Part shown: positions 6,600 to 13,592 of the stretch, piece by piece
How positions within the stretch are numbered: the stretch's first letter is position 1
Layout of the letters: each line of letters starts with the position of its first letter
From: Gammaproteobacteria bacterium
GTDB lineage: Bacteria > Pseudomonadota > Gammaproteobacteria > Xanthomonadales > Marinicellaceae
Direction of reading: 5' to 3'
NCBI GenBank assembly: GCA_030426705.1
Contig: JAUHXW010000021.1
Location: forward strand, 1-16,171
Length of the DNA stretch: 16,171 nucleotides
The notes under the pieces: generated by a model
What the model was told of the DNA's origin: nothing
What the model saw: only the letters and a program-made list of their open reading frames with translations
The model's database searches: none
Made by a program: the position numbers and the translations under genes

Positions 6600-6842
6600 A
6601 TTCCACGTTCTTTATTATTGCCGAACGAGCCCCGCTGAACATCAACGTGGTCTAGGTTAAAAGCGAGGATTTTAGCACAGACCATGTCTGCTGGTTCAGG
6701 TTGTTAACAAACAGTTGCACGACACGGCAATCCGAATGCATTCAACGGGGATTGTTACAATCACGCAGGCCGGGGGGTCAAAGGATCTCATCATGCTGCG
6801 TATTAACTGGTTCCCATGCTCCAGCGTGGGAATCCATAGCAT
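6600..6842. other. Gene-free stretch with several palindromes
   Basis: No plausible coding region is seen on either strand. It holds CCACGTT/AACGTGG arms (6603-6609, 6644-6650) upstream of the cupin gene and a 35-nt imperfect hairpin GGTCT...AGACC (6649-6683). It also has a CAATCC/GGATTG pair around the perfect palindrome GAATGCATTC, a GATTGT-T-ACAATC palindrome near 6750, and one copy of the TTCCCATGCTCC repeat at its right end. Decayed repeats or recombination sites are possible; nothing is identified. Confidence 0.5.
6809..6835. repeat. Single copy of the GTTCCCATGCTCC palindromic repeat
   Basis: Reads GGTTCCCATGCTCC followed by AGCGTGGGAATCC, an almost perfect palindrome. It matches the copy at 7797-7823 except for one base. 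This looks like a solo half of the REPIN-like element at 7797-7944. Confidence 0.75.
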
Positions 6843-6935
6843 AGTAGGGTGGGCTATGCCCACCGCATCTTTAAGTATTTAAGTATCTATCTAGACCAAT
6901 CTTTATCTGATGGGCAAAGCCCATCCTACCCTACT
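6843..6935. repeat. REPIN-like element, family A copy 1
   Basis: A 93-bp element bounded by inverted ends AGTAGGGTGGGC... and ...CCTACCCTACT. Each end contains its own small palindrome (GGGCTATGCCC at the left, GGGCAAAGCCC at the right). The right half is nearly identical to 7342-7387 and to 7751-7792. Two inverted palindromes around a short AT-rich spacer are the layout of REPIN elements. Confidence 0.75.
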
Positions 6936-6976
6936 CTGTTTTATTTAAACAATACATGCAGCATGGGATTAATAAA

Positions 6977-7291
6977 CTAACGTAATTCTCTTTTTGCTGC
7001 ATCAAATAGGAACGGCTTGATAAGTTTACGGACACCAATTTGCGAAGCATGTTCTAAGAAACAAGTTGAAATGGCATTTTCTAATTCACCACCCGATGAG
7101 ACACCTTCATTAATAATTTCACAAAACTCCTTCATCTGTTTTCTACTGGCTATTGATAAATACTCATAAGCTACCGGAGAAAATCTCAAAAAAACACCAT
7201 GAAGTGATAATTCCTCATCATCTTCGAACTCATCAGAAAAGTCAGGAAATAGCTTACAAAGCTTATCTTTCAATTTTGTCGAATTATCCAT
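6977..7291 (-). CDS. Small conserved hypothetical protein (DUF7674-like)
   Basis: A 104-residue soluble protein, no signal peptide or membrane segment. The N-terminal half is strongly acidic (FPDFSDEFEDDEELSLHG), followed by VFLRFSPVAYEYL, EINEGVSSGGELENAIS and TCFLEHASQIG. This pattern recalls the DUF7674 group of small helical proteins, whose role is unknown; the assignment is from memory. It stands alone between two family A repeat elements, whose nearest end is 2 nt from the start codon, so its promoter must be inside or beyond the repeat. No Shine-Dalgarno is visible. Small acidic orphans like this are often immunity proteins of toxin systems, but no toxin gene is adjacent. Confidence 0.65.
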   Translation of the reverse strand: MDNSTKLKDKLCKLFPDFSDEFEDDEELSLHGVFLRFSPVAYEYLSIASRKQMKEFCEIINEGVSSGGELENAISTCFLEHASQIGVRKLIKPFLFDAAKRELR

Positions 7292-7293
7292 AT

Positions 7294-7387
7294 AGTCTTA
7301 GGGTGAGCTGCTCCCACCGCACCTTTAAATATAAAGTATAAATTTAACCAATTTGCAGATGATGGGCAAAGCCCATCCTACCCTACT
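7294..7387. repeat. REPIN-like element, family A copy 2
   Basis: A 94-bp second copy, 2 nt upstream of the minus-strand gene ending at 7291. The right half (GATGGGCAAAGCCCATCC, then TACCCTACT) is identical to copy 1. The left end (AGTCTTAGGGTGAGC...) is more diverged, with 3 extra bases, and the AT-rich centres differ. So the copies are old enough to have drifted. Confidence 0.75.
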
Positions 7388-7411
7388 GCGGGTGCGTATT
7401 AAAGGAACCAC

Positions 7412-7651
7412 TCATAGATTTATTGGCTTGTAGTTAAACACTTTTTGAATAAGCGCCTCCATATCCAATTGATTGTTGCAATTAAAGAATTCATCTGAAT
7501 GAAAAATATAATCGATATACTCTGGATCGGGAGAGATACTATCTAGTCGATATAAAATTTCTGTTTCTCTGTCCTCATTGGGCACTTCTATTAGCTCTAG
7601 AACAAGTGCTTTAAACGCCTGTCTGATATCTTCCATAAATTTTTTATTCAT
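7412..7651 (-). CDS. Small acidic hypothetical protein
   Basis: A 79-residue acidic soluble protein: an N-terminal helix (MNKKFMEDIRQAFKALVLELIE), then RETEILYRLDSISPDPEYIDYIFHSDEF and a C-terminal MEALIQKVFNYKPINL. No signal peptide or transmembrane segment. The SPDP-x-x-x-DYIF-x-SDE core resembles small proteins found as cargo beside toxins or in cassettes, but I do not recognise a named family. It is isolated between two family A repeats, with no co-oriented partner closer than 120 nt. There is no obvious Shine-Dalgarno before the ATG. Being acidic and orphaned, it could be an immunity protein without its toxin; this is speculation. Confidence 0.6.
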   Translation of the reverse strand: MNKKFMEDIRQAFKALVLELIEVPNEDRETEILYRLDSISPDPEYIDYIFHSDEFFNCNNQLDMEALIQKVFNYKPINL

Positions 7652-7732
7652 AATTTTCGCTAAACCAACTTATGAAACTTAAATAATCTGTCATCTGGTT
7701 TTTAATTATTTTACAGGTTTATTAAACCTTTT

Positions 7733-7792
7733 ATGTTAAATATCAATTTAATCCAATCAACAGATAATGGGCAAAGCTCATCATACCCTACT
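7733..7792. repeat. REPIN-like element, family A copy 3 (left end lost)
   Basis: The right half, ending ATGGGCAAAGCTCATCATA then CCCTACT, matches copies 1 and 2 with a few changes. The left terminal palindrome is missing. It abuts the family B element that starts 5 nt later. Confidence 0.65.
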
Positions 7793-7796
7793 TTCT

Positions 7797-7944
7797 GGTT
7801 CCCATGCTCCAGCCTGGGAATCCATAGGCATCAAAGCTGTACAATAAATAAAATAACAGAGAGGCTTGACGCAAAATTTTATTTGTTGGCGAACATCTCG
7901 CTAAAGCTGAGATATGCATTCCCACGCCGGAGCGTGGGAACGAG
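7797..7944. repeat. REPIN-like element, family B (inverted GTTCCCA palindromes)
   Basis: A ~148-bp element whose two ends are imperfect inverted copies of one another. The left end reads GGTTCCCATGCTCCAGCC and continues to CCAT. The right end, read in reverse complement, is CGTTCCCACGCTCCGGCG and continues to GCAT. Each end is itself palindromic. The centre (about 7830-7910) has no gene. Together with copy A3 and the tract to 8074, this fills the gap between the small acidic gene and the peptidase gene. Confidence 0.7.
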
Positions 7945-8074
7945 AATAAATGTACAGTTATGGGTTACTTCTAAATACCAGCCGTTGGCGAGTAAAGCGA
8001 GTCAGCAGCTGGTTCATCAAATACTATCCCTTGTATGGCGGTTTTCGACTTGGTCGAAAGAAGCCTTGCAAGGG
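7945..8074. other. Gene-free tail of the repeat region
   Basis: No coding sequence is supported. A perfect 7-bp hairpin TTTCGAC-TTG-GTCGAAA lies at 8043-8059, just downstream of the peptidase stop on the minus strand, followed by no T-run; it may stabilise the mRNA 3' end. The palindrome CCTTGCAAGG at about 8063-8072 is also close to the stop. Confidence 0.45.
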
Positions 8075-10189
8075 TCACTTCAGCTGGGTCCACAGATGCG
8101 TATAAGCCAATGCCAATCGTTCTGCCAATTGTTCGTTGGTACTGGAGCCGCCGTGGCCGCCTTCGGTGTTTTCGTAATACCAGATGGGATAGCCGTAGGA
8201 CATCATTTTGGCAGCCATTTTTCGGGCGTGGCCTGGATGTACGCGGTCGTCTCTGGTTGAAGTATAGAAGAAGGTGGCTGGATAATCAGTGTCTTTTTTC
8301 AGGTTTTGATACGGGCTGTACTCTTTGATAAAAGCCCATTGCTCTGGAATATCCGGGTTGCCAAATTCTCCCATCCAACTGGCGCCAGCCAATAATTTAT
8401 TGTAGCGTTTCATGTCCAATAAGGGCACGCCACAAATAACAGCACCGTATAAATCAGGACGTCGGGTCATGGTTGCGCCCACCAACAGGCCACCATTCGA
8501 TCGTCCTTCAATGCCCAAATGCTCAGGTGAGGTGATTTTGCGTATGATCAAATCTTCAGCCACTGCCTCAAAGTCTTCATACGATTTGGTTTTATTTTCA
8601 AGCAAAGCCGCTTTGTGCCATTTAGGACCATACTCACCACCACCACGAATGCTGGCTGAAACAAACACTCCGCCACGATCTAACCACAACTTGCCATAGG
8701 CGCCTTCCAAAGCTTCGTAAGAACCCGAGTAAGATGGCGTTAAAGAGTTTCTGAACCCACCATAAGAAAATATATGCGTTGGGTTTTTGCCATCAAATTT
8801 GGTGTCTTTATTCATCACGATGAAGTAAGGCACAAAGGTACCGTCTTTGGAACGCGCAAAGAATTGCTCAACTTGATAAGGTGATGGGTCAAAACTTTGA
8901 GATTGTGATTTAACCGCTTTGGGGTTCAGGTTTTCACCATTGACATGATATAAAGTGGGTGGCGTAATGAATGATTCATACAAGGCAAAAAAACTGCCAC
9001 TTTCACCATCGGTTGAAGTAATTTGTATGGCACCGTTCTCAGGAAAGTTGATTTCTTCTACATCCCAACCGCCATCAACTGGTTTATAAACATAAACTTT
9101 ACTGACCACATCAGACAAAATGGTGGCAATAATGGTATCATCGGTGGTGCTGATGTTTTCAATGTTCTCATTGGCTTTCGGCGTTAAAAATACCGACCAA
9201 TCAGCAGGTTCAACCATTGACTTCCTGCCTGTTAATACATCAGGATTGATGATCAAAACAGTACCTTCTTCAATGAATTGGCCTTGAAACTGCCAATCCT
9301 CTTTCAATGACACAATCATGTTACCTTGAAAAATACCACTGACTTCAGCTGACTTGGGCAAATCCAAGGAATAAGTTTTACCATCAACCAGTTGGTAATA
9401 TTTTTGTGTCCAAAATGTGTCGCTGTCCAAAATAAAATCTTTGGCCTTTTTACCTTCACCTGATCGAAATGCAAAAACCGAGACTGATTTTTTGTCCACT
9501 TCCATCAAGGTTTTGGCTTTTGCCAACTCAGTTCCACGTTTCCATAACTTCATGATGCGAGGATAACCCGATTCGGTCATAGAACCTTCACCAAAATCCG
9601 TAGCCACAAACAAATGATCCTCATCTCGCCAGGTCACCCGCATTTTAGATTTGGGCAGAGAAAAACCGTCCTCGATGAACTTTTTGTGCTTCATATTGAA
9701 TTCAAGCAAAATCACCGCATCACCACCACCGGGTGACAATGAAACCAAACATTTGCGGTATTTGGGTTGCAGACAGTTCATGCCTTTGAATACCCAAGTG
9801 CCTTCATGATCTCGATTGTATTGATCCATATCCAAAACGGTTTGCCACTTTGGGTTGTCATTTTTATTGAAATCTTTCAACTTGGCACGGCGGTAAATGC
9901 CACGAGGATTTTTATCATCTTTCCAGAAGTTGTAAACCCACTCACCTCTTTGTGAAACCGTTGGCACACGGCTTTTGTTATTCAGGGTAGCCAGGGCTTG
10001 TTCATACATTTCCTTGTACATGGGTTTGGCTTTGTATTGTTCAGCCGTATTGGCATTTTGCTTATGCACCCAAGCCATCGATTTTTCACCATCAATGTCT
10101 TCTAACCAGATAAAAGGATCTTCGCTTGATTCCTTTGCCACAACAGCAACAGAAAACAACAAACTCAGTAAACAGATTTTTCGCATCAT
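8075..10189 (-). CDS. Secreted prolyl oligopeptidase-family serine peptidase (S9)
   Basis: A 704-residue peptidase. From the chosen start MMRKICLLSLLFSVAVVA it has a signal peptide cleaved near residue 18-19, implying a periplasmic or secreted enzyme. The mature protein opens with the family's PFIWLEDIDGEKSMAWV segment and runs through a seven-bladed propeller region (roughly residues 80-430). It ends in the alpha/beta-hydrolase domain: nucleophile GRSNGG (Ser about residue 564), Asp in TRDDRVHPGHA and His in EGGHGGS. The triad is complete. It probably degrades short peptides, with proline preference inferred from the family only. An upstream in-frame ATG at 10291 would bury the signal peptide, so 10189 is preferred. 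It stands alone and is divergent from the DUF1223 gene. Confidence 0.92.
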   Translation of the reverse strand: MMRKICLLSLLFSVAVVAKESSEDPFIWLEDIDGEKSMAWVHKQNANTAEQYKAKPMYKEMYEQALATLNNKSRVPTVSQRGEWVYNFWKDDKNPRGIYRRAKLKDFNKNDNPKWQTVLDMDQYNRDHEGTWVFKGMNCLQPKYRKCLVSLSPGGGDAVILLEFNMKHKKFIEDGFSLPKSKMRVTWRDEDHLFVATDFGEGSMTESGYPRIMKLWKRGTELAKAKTLMEVDKKSVSVFAFRSGEGKKAKDFILDSDTFWTQKYYQLVDGKTYSLDLPKSAEVSGIFQGNMIVSLKEDWQFQGQFIEEGTVLIINPDVLTGRKSMVEPADWSVFLTPKANENIENISTTDDTIIATILSDVVSKVYVYKPVDGGWDVEEINFPENGAIQITSTDGESGSFFALYESFITPPTLYHVNGENLNPKAVKSQSQSFDPSPYQVEQFFARSKDGTFVPYFIVMNKDTKFDGKNPTHIFSYGGFRNSLTPSYSGSYEALEGAYGKLWLDRGGVFVSASIRGGGEYGPKWHKAALLENKTKSYEDFEAVAEDLIIRKITSPEHLGIEGRSNGGLLVGATMTRRPDLYGAVICGVPLLDMKRYNKLLAGASWMGEFGNPDIPEQWAFIKEYSPYQNLKKDTDYPATFFYTSTRDDRVHPGHARKMAAKMMSYGYPIWYYENTEGGHGGSSTNEQLAERLALAYTHLWTQLK

Positions 10190-10214
10190 CGTGTCCAATT
10201 TCAAAAGAACAAAG

Positions 10215-10223
10215 ATATTACCA
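10215..10223 (-). promoter_or_regulatory. Candidate extended -10 promoter for the S9 peptidase
   Basis: On the minus strand TGG-TAATAT matches an extended -10 and lies about 26 nt upstream of the chosen ATG, giving a short leader. No good -35 is seen at standard spacing. This also supports the start at 10189, since the longer ORF would begin upstream of the promoter. Confidence 0.35.
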
Positions 10224-10365
10224 GTTTCAACGTAAAAATTCATCAGCCAACGGTGTAATAGTGACTTCCTGCATAGTCCTGAATAAAGCAAAATTAACTG
10301 AAACAGGGGTGTATCAAATGCATCGACTTTTGTAAAAACTCAGGATACAAAATTAAATTGAAAGA

Positions 10366-11133
10366 ATGTCATCAAACCAAGGTCAACTTGGTATGAACAA
10401 TAGACCAGGCATTTTTCTTATTTTGATGGTTTATTCAGCAATAACATTGGCTGAACCCATCACTTTCAGCAGCAGTAAGGAGCAAACTTTGCTGATTGAA
10501 CTGTATTCCTCCGAGGGATGCAGCTCGTGCCCTCCTGCTGACCACTTTATCAGCCAATTCAAATCATCACCCGATCTATGGACAAAATACATCCCGTTGG
10601 TGTTTCATGTGGATTATTGGGACTATCTGGGTTGGCAGGATGTTTTTGCGCATGCAGAATATTCAAATCGACAACGAACAAATAAACAACAAGCTAATAT
10701 CAGTTCGGTTTATACCCCGGGTTTTGTTGTCAATGGTGAAGAATGGACTGGTTTTTTCAAAGTCTTAAGAACTTTACCCGAAACAACCGCTCAACCTGGC
10801 AGCTTGTCTGTAACCATTGATCGGCACTTGGCCACAGTAAGTTTTACTCAAGCTCAATCGGAACTGACTTATCACCTGGCTATCCTGGGTATGAAATTGG
10901 AAACCCAAATCAAAGCCGGAGAAAATAAAGGGCATTTGTTAACTCATGATTTTGTGGTACTGAACCACCAGAGCCTAACTGGCACTGGCCGAGTAACTTT
11001 CGAACTGCCATTGATTGTTAAGCACAGGCCGAAACAATTAGCCATGGTCGCTTGGGTCAGCGAACAGGATTCATTAAAACCGATTCAGGCGGTTGGTAAT
11101 TTTCTGCCGGATAATACCATCAAGGTACTTTAA
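10366..11133 (+). CDS. DUF1223 secreted thioredoxin-like protein
   Basis: A 255-residue protein of the DUF1223 family. An N-terminal hydrophobic segment (PGIFLILMVYSAITLAEP) is a signal peptide, then ELYSSEGCSSCPPAD carries the CxxC motif of the thioredoxin-like fold, followed by FHVDYWDYLGWQD and VYTPGFVVNGEEW, the hallmark blocks. The function is unproven; a periplasmic thiol-redox role is the usual guess. An ATG at 10393 gives a neater signal peptide; the ATG at 10366 is kept because the extra nine residues do no harm and AAAG precedes it. The 3' end overlaps the end of a convergent broken gene by 14 nt, so the two share a terminal region. Confidence 0.9.
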   Translation: MSSNQGQLGMNNRPGIFLILMVYSAITLAEPITFSSSKEQTLLIELYSSEGCSSCPPADHFISQFKSSPDLWTKYIPLVFHVDYWDYLGWQDVFAHAEYSNRQRTNKQQANISSVYTPGFVVNGEEWTGFFKVLRTLPETTAQPGSLSVTIDRHLATVSFTQAQSELTYHLAILGMKLETQIKAGENKGHLLTHDFVVLNHQSLTGTGRVTFELPLIVKHRPKQLAMVAWVSEQDSLKPIQAVGNFLPDNTIKVL

Positions 11134-11504
11134 TCTGCTTACCCTTACTGCGATAAACCTCTGACCAGCTTTTATCGGCTTGTTCAAACTCCAATTTCCA
11201 GTAGAAACTGCTCTTTTGGATATTGAAAAAGTGATTCTTGAGTTTTGACCGTTAAACAGTCCGCTCATGATGATTTGACGGTCTTGTTCAACAGCGGTAA
11301 AAGTATCTACTTTTTGACCTTTGACTGAAGCCCAAGCCATTTCCCAATGGTTTTCCTTTGGGTTAAAGATTCTAATATTGATGCCTTTAATTCACTCATC
11401 ACGCTGTTTTTCAGCTGATCAGATAACAACCCCAAATCTGCACGACTTGCACCACTCACCATACAAGCCATGACTGTCCAGGCCACTACTCTACTACTTA
11501 TCAC
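11120..11504 (-). pseudogene. Small secreted protein gene disrupted by two single-base frameshifts
   Basis: A minus-strand gene directly after the TPR gene. It has a good ribosome site (AGAGGA, 11513-11518), a GTG start at 11504 overlapping the upstream stop by 11 nt, and a signal peptide VISSRVVAWTVMACMVSGASRA before DLGLLSDQLKNSVMSELK. Coding then shifts frame twice. At the AAA near 11384-11390 the sense continues GINIRIFNPKENHWEMAWAS...; at the T5 run (A5 on plus, 11226-11230) it continues FFNIQKSSFYWKLEFEQADKSW and ends KGKQIKVP-stop at 11120. Adding one base at each run restores one ORF of about 129 codons. The restored part resembles the second half of the lipocalin-like (DUF1579-type) domain of the neighbour. 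Either a decaying gene or two homopolymer sequencing errors. Confidence 0.65.
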
Positions 11505-12444
11505 TTTTTGCTTCCTCTTTAGCTGGAAAATAAAACCCGTTAAACCAACTGTACCAGGTTTTACCACCATCAACCGATTCTTCAAAAAACTGTTGCACCA
11601 CACCATCATCCAATGGTGTCCAGGTGCCCCTGAAGTCCCTGATTTGGGGTTGTTGTTGCTTCGACGCGTAGTAGATTTCCCCTTCCATACGCATGACTTC
11701 TTGGCCGCTTTTATTGTCAATCAAACCACCAGCGTAATCGATACTGACGCCACCACTGACCCAGCGCTGCACCCACTTTTGTTGCAAGCCGTCATAATAA
11801 TTCATACTGGTTCCAGTACTGCCACTGGCACCTTGCCACTGTTCCATGATCAAGCAGCCTTGTTCGGTTTTGGTGATGCTGTTACGACCGGACATTGGAC
11901 CGGTTTTGTCGACATTACTGTACACTTCCCACTCACCGAGCCAAAAATCAAAGGCCTGGTAAACCTCGTCGTACATACAAGGGCGTACCGTTTGATCACC
12001 CCTTGTAAGCACTGCTTTAAATTTATCAGCACTCCGATAGGGTTGCCAGATGCTGTTAGCTCTTAAATCATTGATGTTACTGAAACCAGCTTCAACAGCT
12101 TGCTCCAGGGCTTGCCACATGGCTTTTGTCTTGCCCATCAGAGCCAATGCCTGGGCTTTCTGGTAATGCACCAGCCCTACTGGAATTTGTTGTGCCTGAT
12201 TGAGTTTTTTATTGGCTTTCATGGCTTTTTTGCCTTGTTGCAATTGCAGATGAGATTGCGCCAGTCGATACCATGCCACTTCATTTTCTGGCTTATTCTT
12301 CACTACTTTTTTATAGGATTTGATGGCATCTGACCATTGCTGTTGGCTGTATTGTTGCGCTGCCTGCTTTTCCAAATCCTGATTCGCCCAGGCGAAAGTA
12401 AAGCAAAAAAGTAAACAGAAACAAAGAAATGATTTTTTATTCAT
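11494..12444 (-). CDS. Secreted TPR protein with lipocalin-like (DUF1579-type) domain
   Basis: A 316-residue exported protein. Signal peptide MNKKSFLCFCLLFCFTFAWA is followed by TPR-type helices (residues ~22-130: EKQAAQQYSQQQWSDAIKSY, then ENEVAWYRLAQSHLQLQQGK and a third repeat). From about residue 165 comes a beta-rich domain with FDFWLGEWEVYSNV, GCLIMEQWQG, SMNYYDGLQQKWVQRWV, FRGTWTPLDDGVVQQFFE and DGGKTWYSWFNGFY. This is the pattern of DUF1579-like, lipocalin-fold proteins of unknown ligand. An unusual TPR-plus-lipocalin arrangement, probably a periplasmic binding or adaptor protein; that is inference. ATG 12444 is chosen over GTG 12450. The small frameshifted gene overlaps its 3' end, making a coupled pair. 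Confidence 0.8.
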   Translation of the reverse strand: MNKKSFLCFCLLFCFTFAWANQDLEKQAAQQYSQQQWSDAIKSYKKVVKNKPENEVAWYRLAQSHLQLQQGKKAMKANKKLNQAQQIPVGLVHYQKAQALALMGKTKAMWQALEQAVEAGFSNINDLRANSIWQPYRSADKFKAVLTRGDQTVRPCMYDEVYQAFDFWLGEWEVYSNVDKTGPMSGRNSITKTEQGCLIMEQWQGASGSTGTSMNYYDGLQQKWVQRWVSGGVSIDYAGGLIDNKSGQEVMRMEGEIYYASKQQQPQIRDFRGTWTPLDDGVVQQFFEESVDGGKTWYSWFNGFYFPAKEEAKSDK

Positions 12445-12599
12445 GACCACGCAGCAAAGATTTATTTTGGACTGATAAAATTATCCAAAACCCATCAAAG
12501 TGGCGCTATCAAAAAATTGCTCAAATTCGAGTTAATTCAATTCGTCATAGACCGGCTTAGAAAGGTGGCATGCTGAGCTTGCAAACACTCTGCCGGTTA

Positions 12600-12718
12600 A
12601 AACCCACCCAAGTAGCCTGAGCCTGTCGAAGGCGGAGTGTCACTGCGCTAGCTTGAAACAGGCTTCGACAGGCTCAGCCAGCTATAACCTACTCAAGCAG
12701 CCTGAGCCTGTCGAAGGC
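12600..12718. repeat. Cluster of three CTGAGCCTGTCGAAG-type repeats
   Basis: AGCCTGAGCCTGTCGAAGGC occurs identically at 12614-12633 and 12699-12718, with similarity extending about 13 nt leftward (AACC-AC-CAAG...), so the direct repeat is ~33 bp. A third copy at 12662-12679 (GCTTCGACAGGCTCAGCC) is inverted between them. Neighbouring copies can pair as long hairpins downstream of the AraC gene and might end its transcription. The core is a REP-like sequence seen in many bacterial genomes (recalled knowledge). Confidence 0.8.
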
Positions 12719-12744
12719 ATTCCTTAATAGAACAAAGCAACAAC

Positions 12745-13563
12745 TTACTGGATATTCAGTTGTCGTAAACAGTTGGACGGCGTCATCCCAAATAGTTGCT
12801 TAAAACTGGCTGACATGTGGCTGTGACTGGCAAAACCATAATCAAAAGACACATCCACCAAATTATTGGGCTGAATTTGTAATTCCAACAACAAGTGTCG
12901 CAATCGTTGCTGTTTGCGGTAATGGTTGATGCCCTCACCATTGATGGTTTTGAACACCCGTGACAGGTGATAAGGCGATGTGTTGTGTCTTTTTGCCAAC
13001 TGCTGTAAGGATAAATTGACACTCAAGTCCTCATGTAAACTTTCTTTAACACGCTCAATCAACAAACGGTGTCTTTGTTGCTTTTTACTAAACGTTTGAT
13101 CTTGCTCAACAGGTTGTGATAACAAAGTATCAAACAAATTCAACACCTGTTCTTCCACCCACAAGGCGTTAACCTGATTGGTTGCGGAGAGGTGATTCAG
13201 GATTCTCAAATGATCCAAAAATACCGAGGCCGGACAAGGCATGTTTTCACGGGAGAAATGTTGCTGCTCTTTGGCCACCACTTCAGCCAACAAAGAATTT
13301 TCCATGCTGAACCAATGACAAAAATCACCAGTCTGGTTGATGGCAAAGCGTTGGTAAGTTTGTCCCTGATTGTAAAAATTGACCAGAGTTGGATCAGCCA
13401 CAAACGGCGATGAGCCCTCGTGCTGAATCCAGATGCTGTTCTTGGGAAAGACAATGATGGGCGAGTCCACAAACCCTAGTTGCAAAAAGCCAGGTTCATC
13501 AGGTCTGATGGTAAAGACCCCAATTTCAATCAAATCGCTGGTATAAAGGATGGTCTCGCTCAT
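12745..13563 (-). CDS. AraC-family transcriptional regulator
   Basis: A 272-residue regulator. Residues ~1-150 form a cupin-like sensor domain (SDLIEIGVFTIRPDEPGF..., PFVADPTLVNFYNQGQTYQR). The C-terminal ~100 residues hold the double helix-turn-helix: VNLSLQQLAKRHNTSPYHLSRVFKTINGEGINHYRKQQRL and then VDVSFDYGFASHSHMSASFKQLFGMTPSNCLR, the canonical AraC signature with the GF...SHMSASFK...G.TPS end. The ATG is preceded directly by TAGG, with GAGG further up. It starts 29 nt after the stop of the secreted protein gene on the same strand, so the two are likely co-transcribed; it may sense a ligand linked to that protein or regulate the shared promoter. The effector is unknown. Confidence 0.9.
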   Translation of the reverse strand: MSETILYTSDLIEIGVFTIRPDEPGFLQLGFVDSPIIVFPKNSIWIQHEGSSPFVADPTLVNFYNQGQTYQRFAINQTGDFCHWFSMENSLLAEVVAKEQQHFSRENMPCPASVFLDHLRILNHLSATNQVNALWVEEQVLNLFDTLLSQPVEQDQTFSKKQQRHRLLIERVKESLHEDLSVNLSLQQLAKRHNTSPYHLSRVFKTINGEGINHYRKQQRLRHLLLELQIQPNNLVDVSFDYGFASHSHMSASFKQLFGMTPSNCLRQLNIQ

Positions 13564-13592
13564 CCTACTATTCTACCTCAAGCCATTAGTTT

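Noticed and set aside
7733..8328. Plus-strand ORFs of 175 and 97 codons
   Set aside because: They run through REPIN-like repeats and antisense to the catalytic end of the S9 peptidase; no conserved pattern.
11307..12066. ORFs overlapping the TPR gene on both strands
   Set aside because: Shadows of the TPR/lipocalin gene in other frames; only the last part of the minus-strand 11307-11720 frame is meaningful, as the start of the frameshifted small gene.
12600..12718. Possible CRISPR-like array
   Set aside because: Only two direct copies with one inverted copy between them, no regular spacers and no cas genes.
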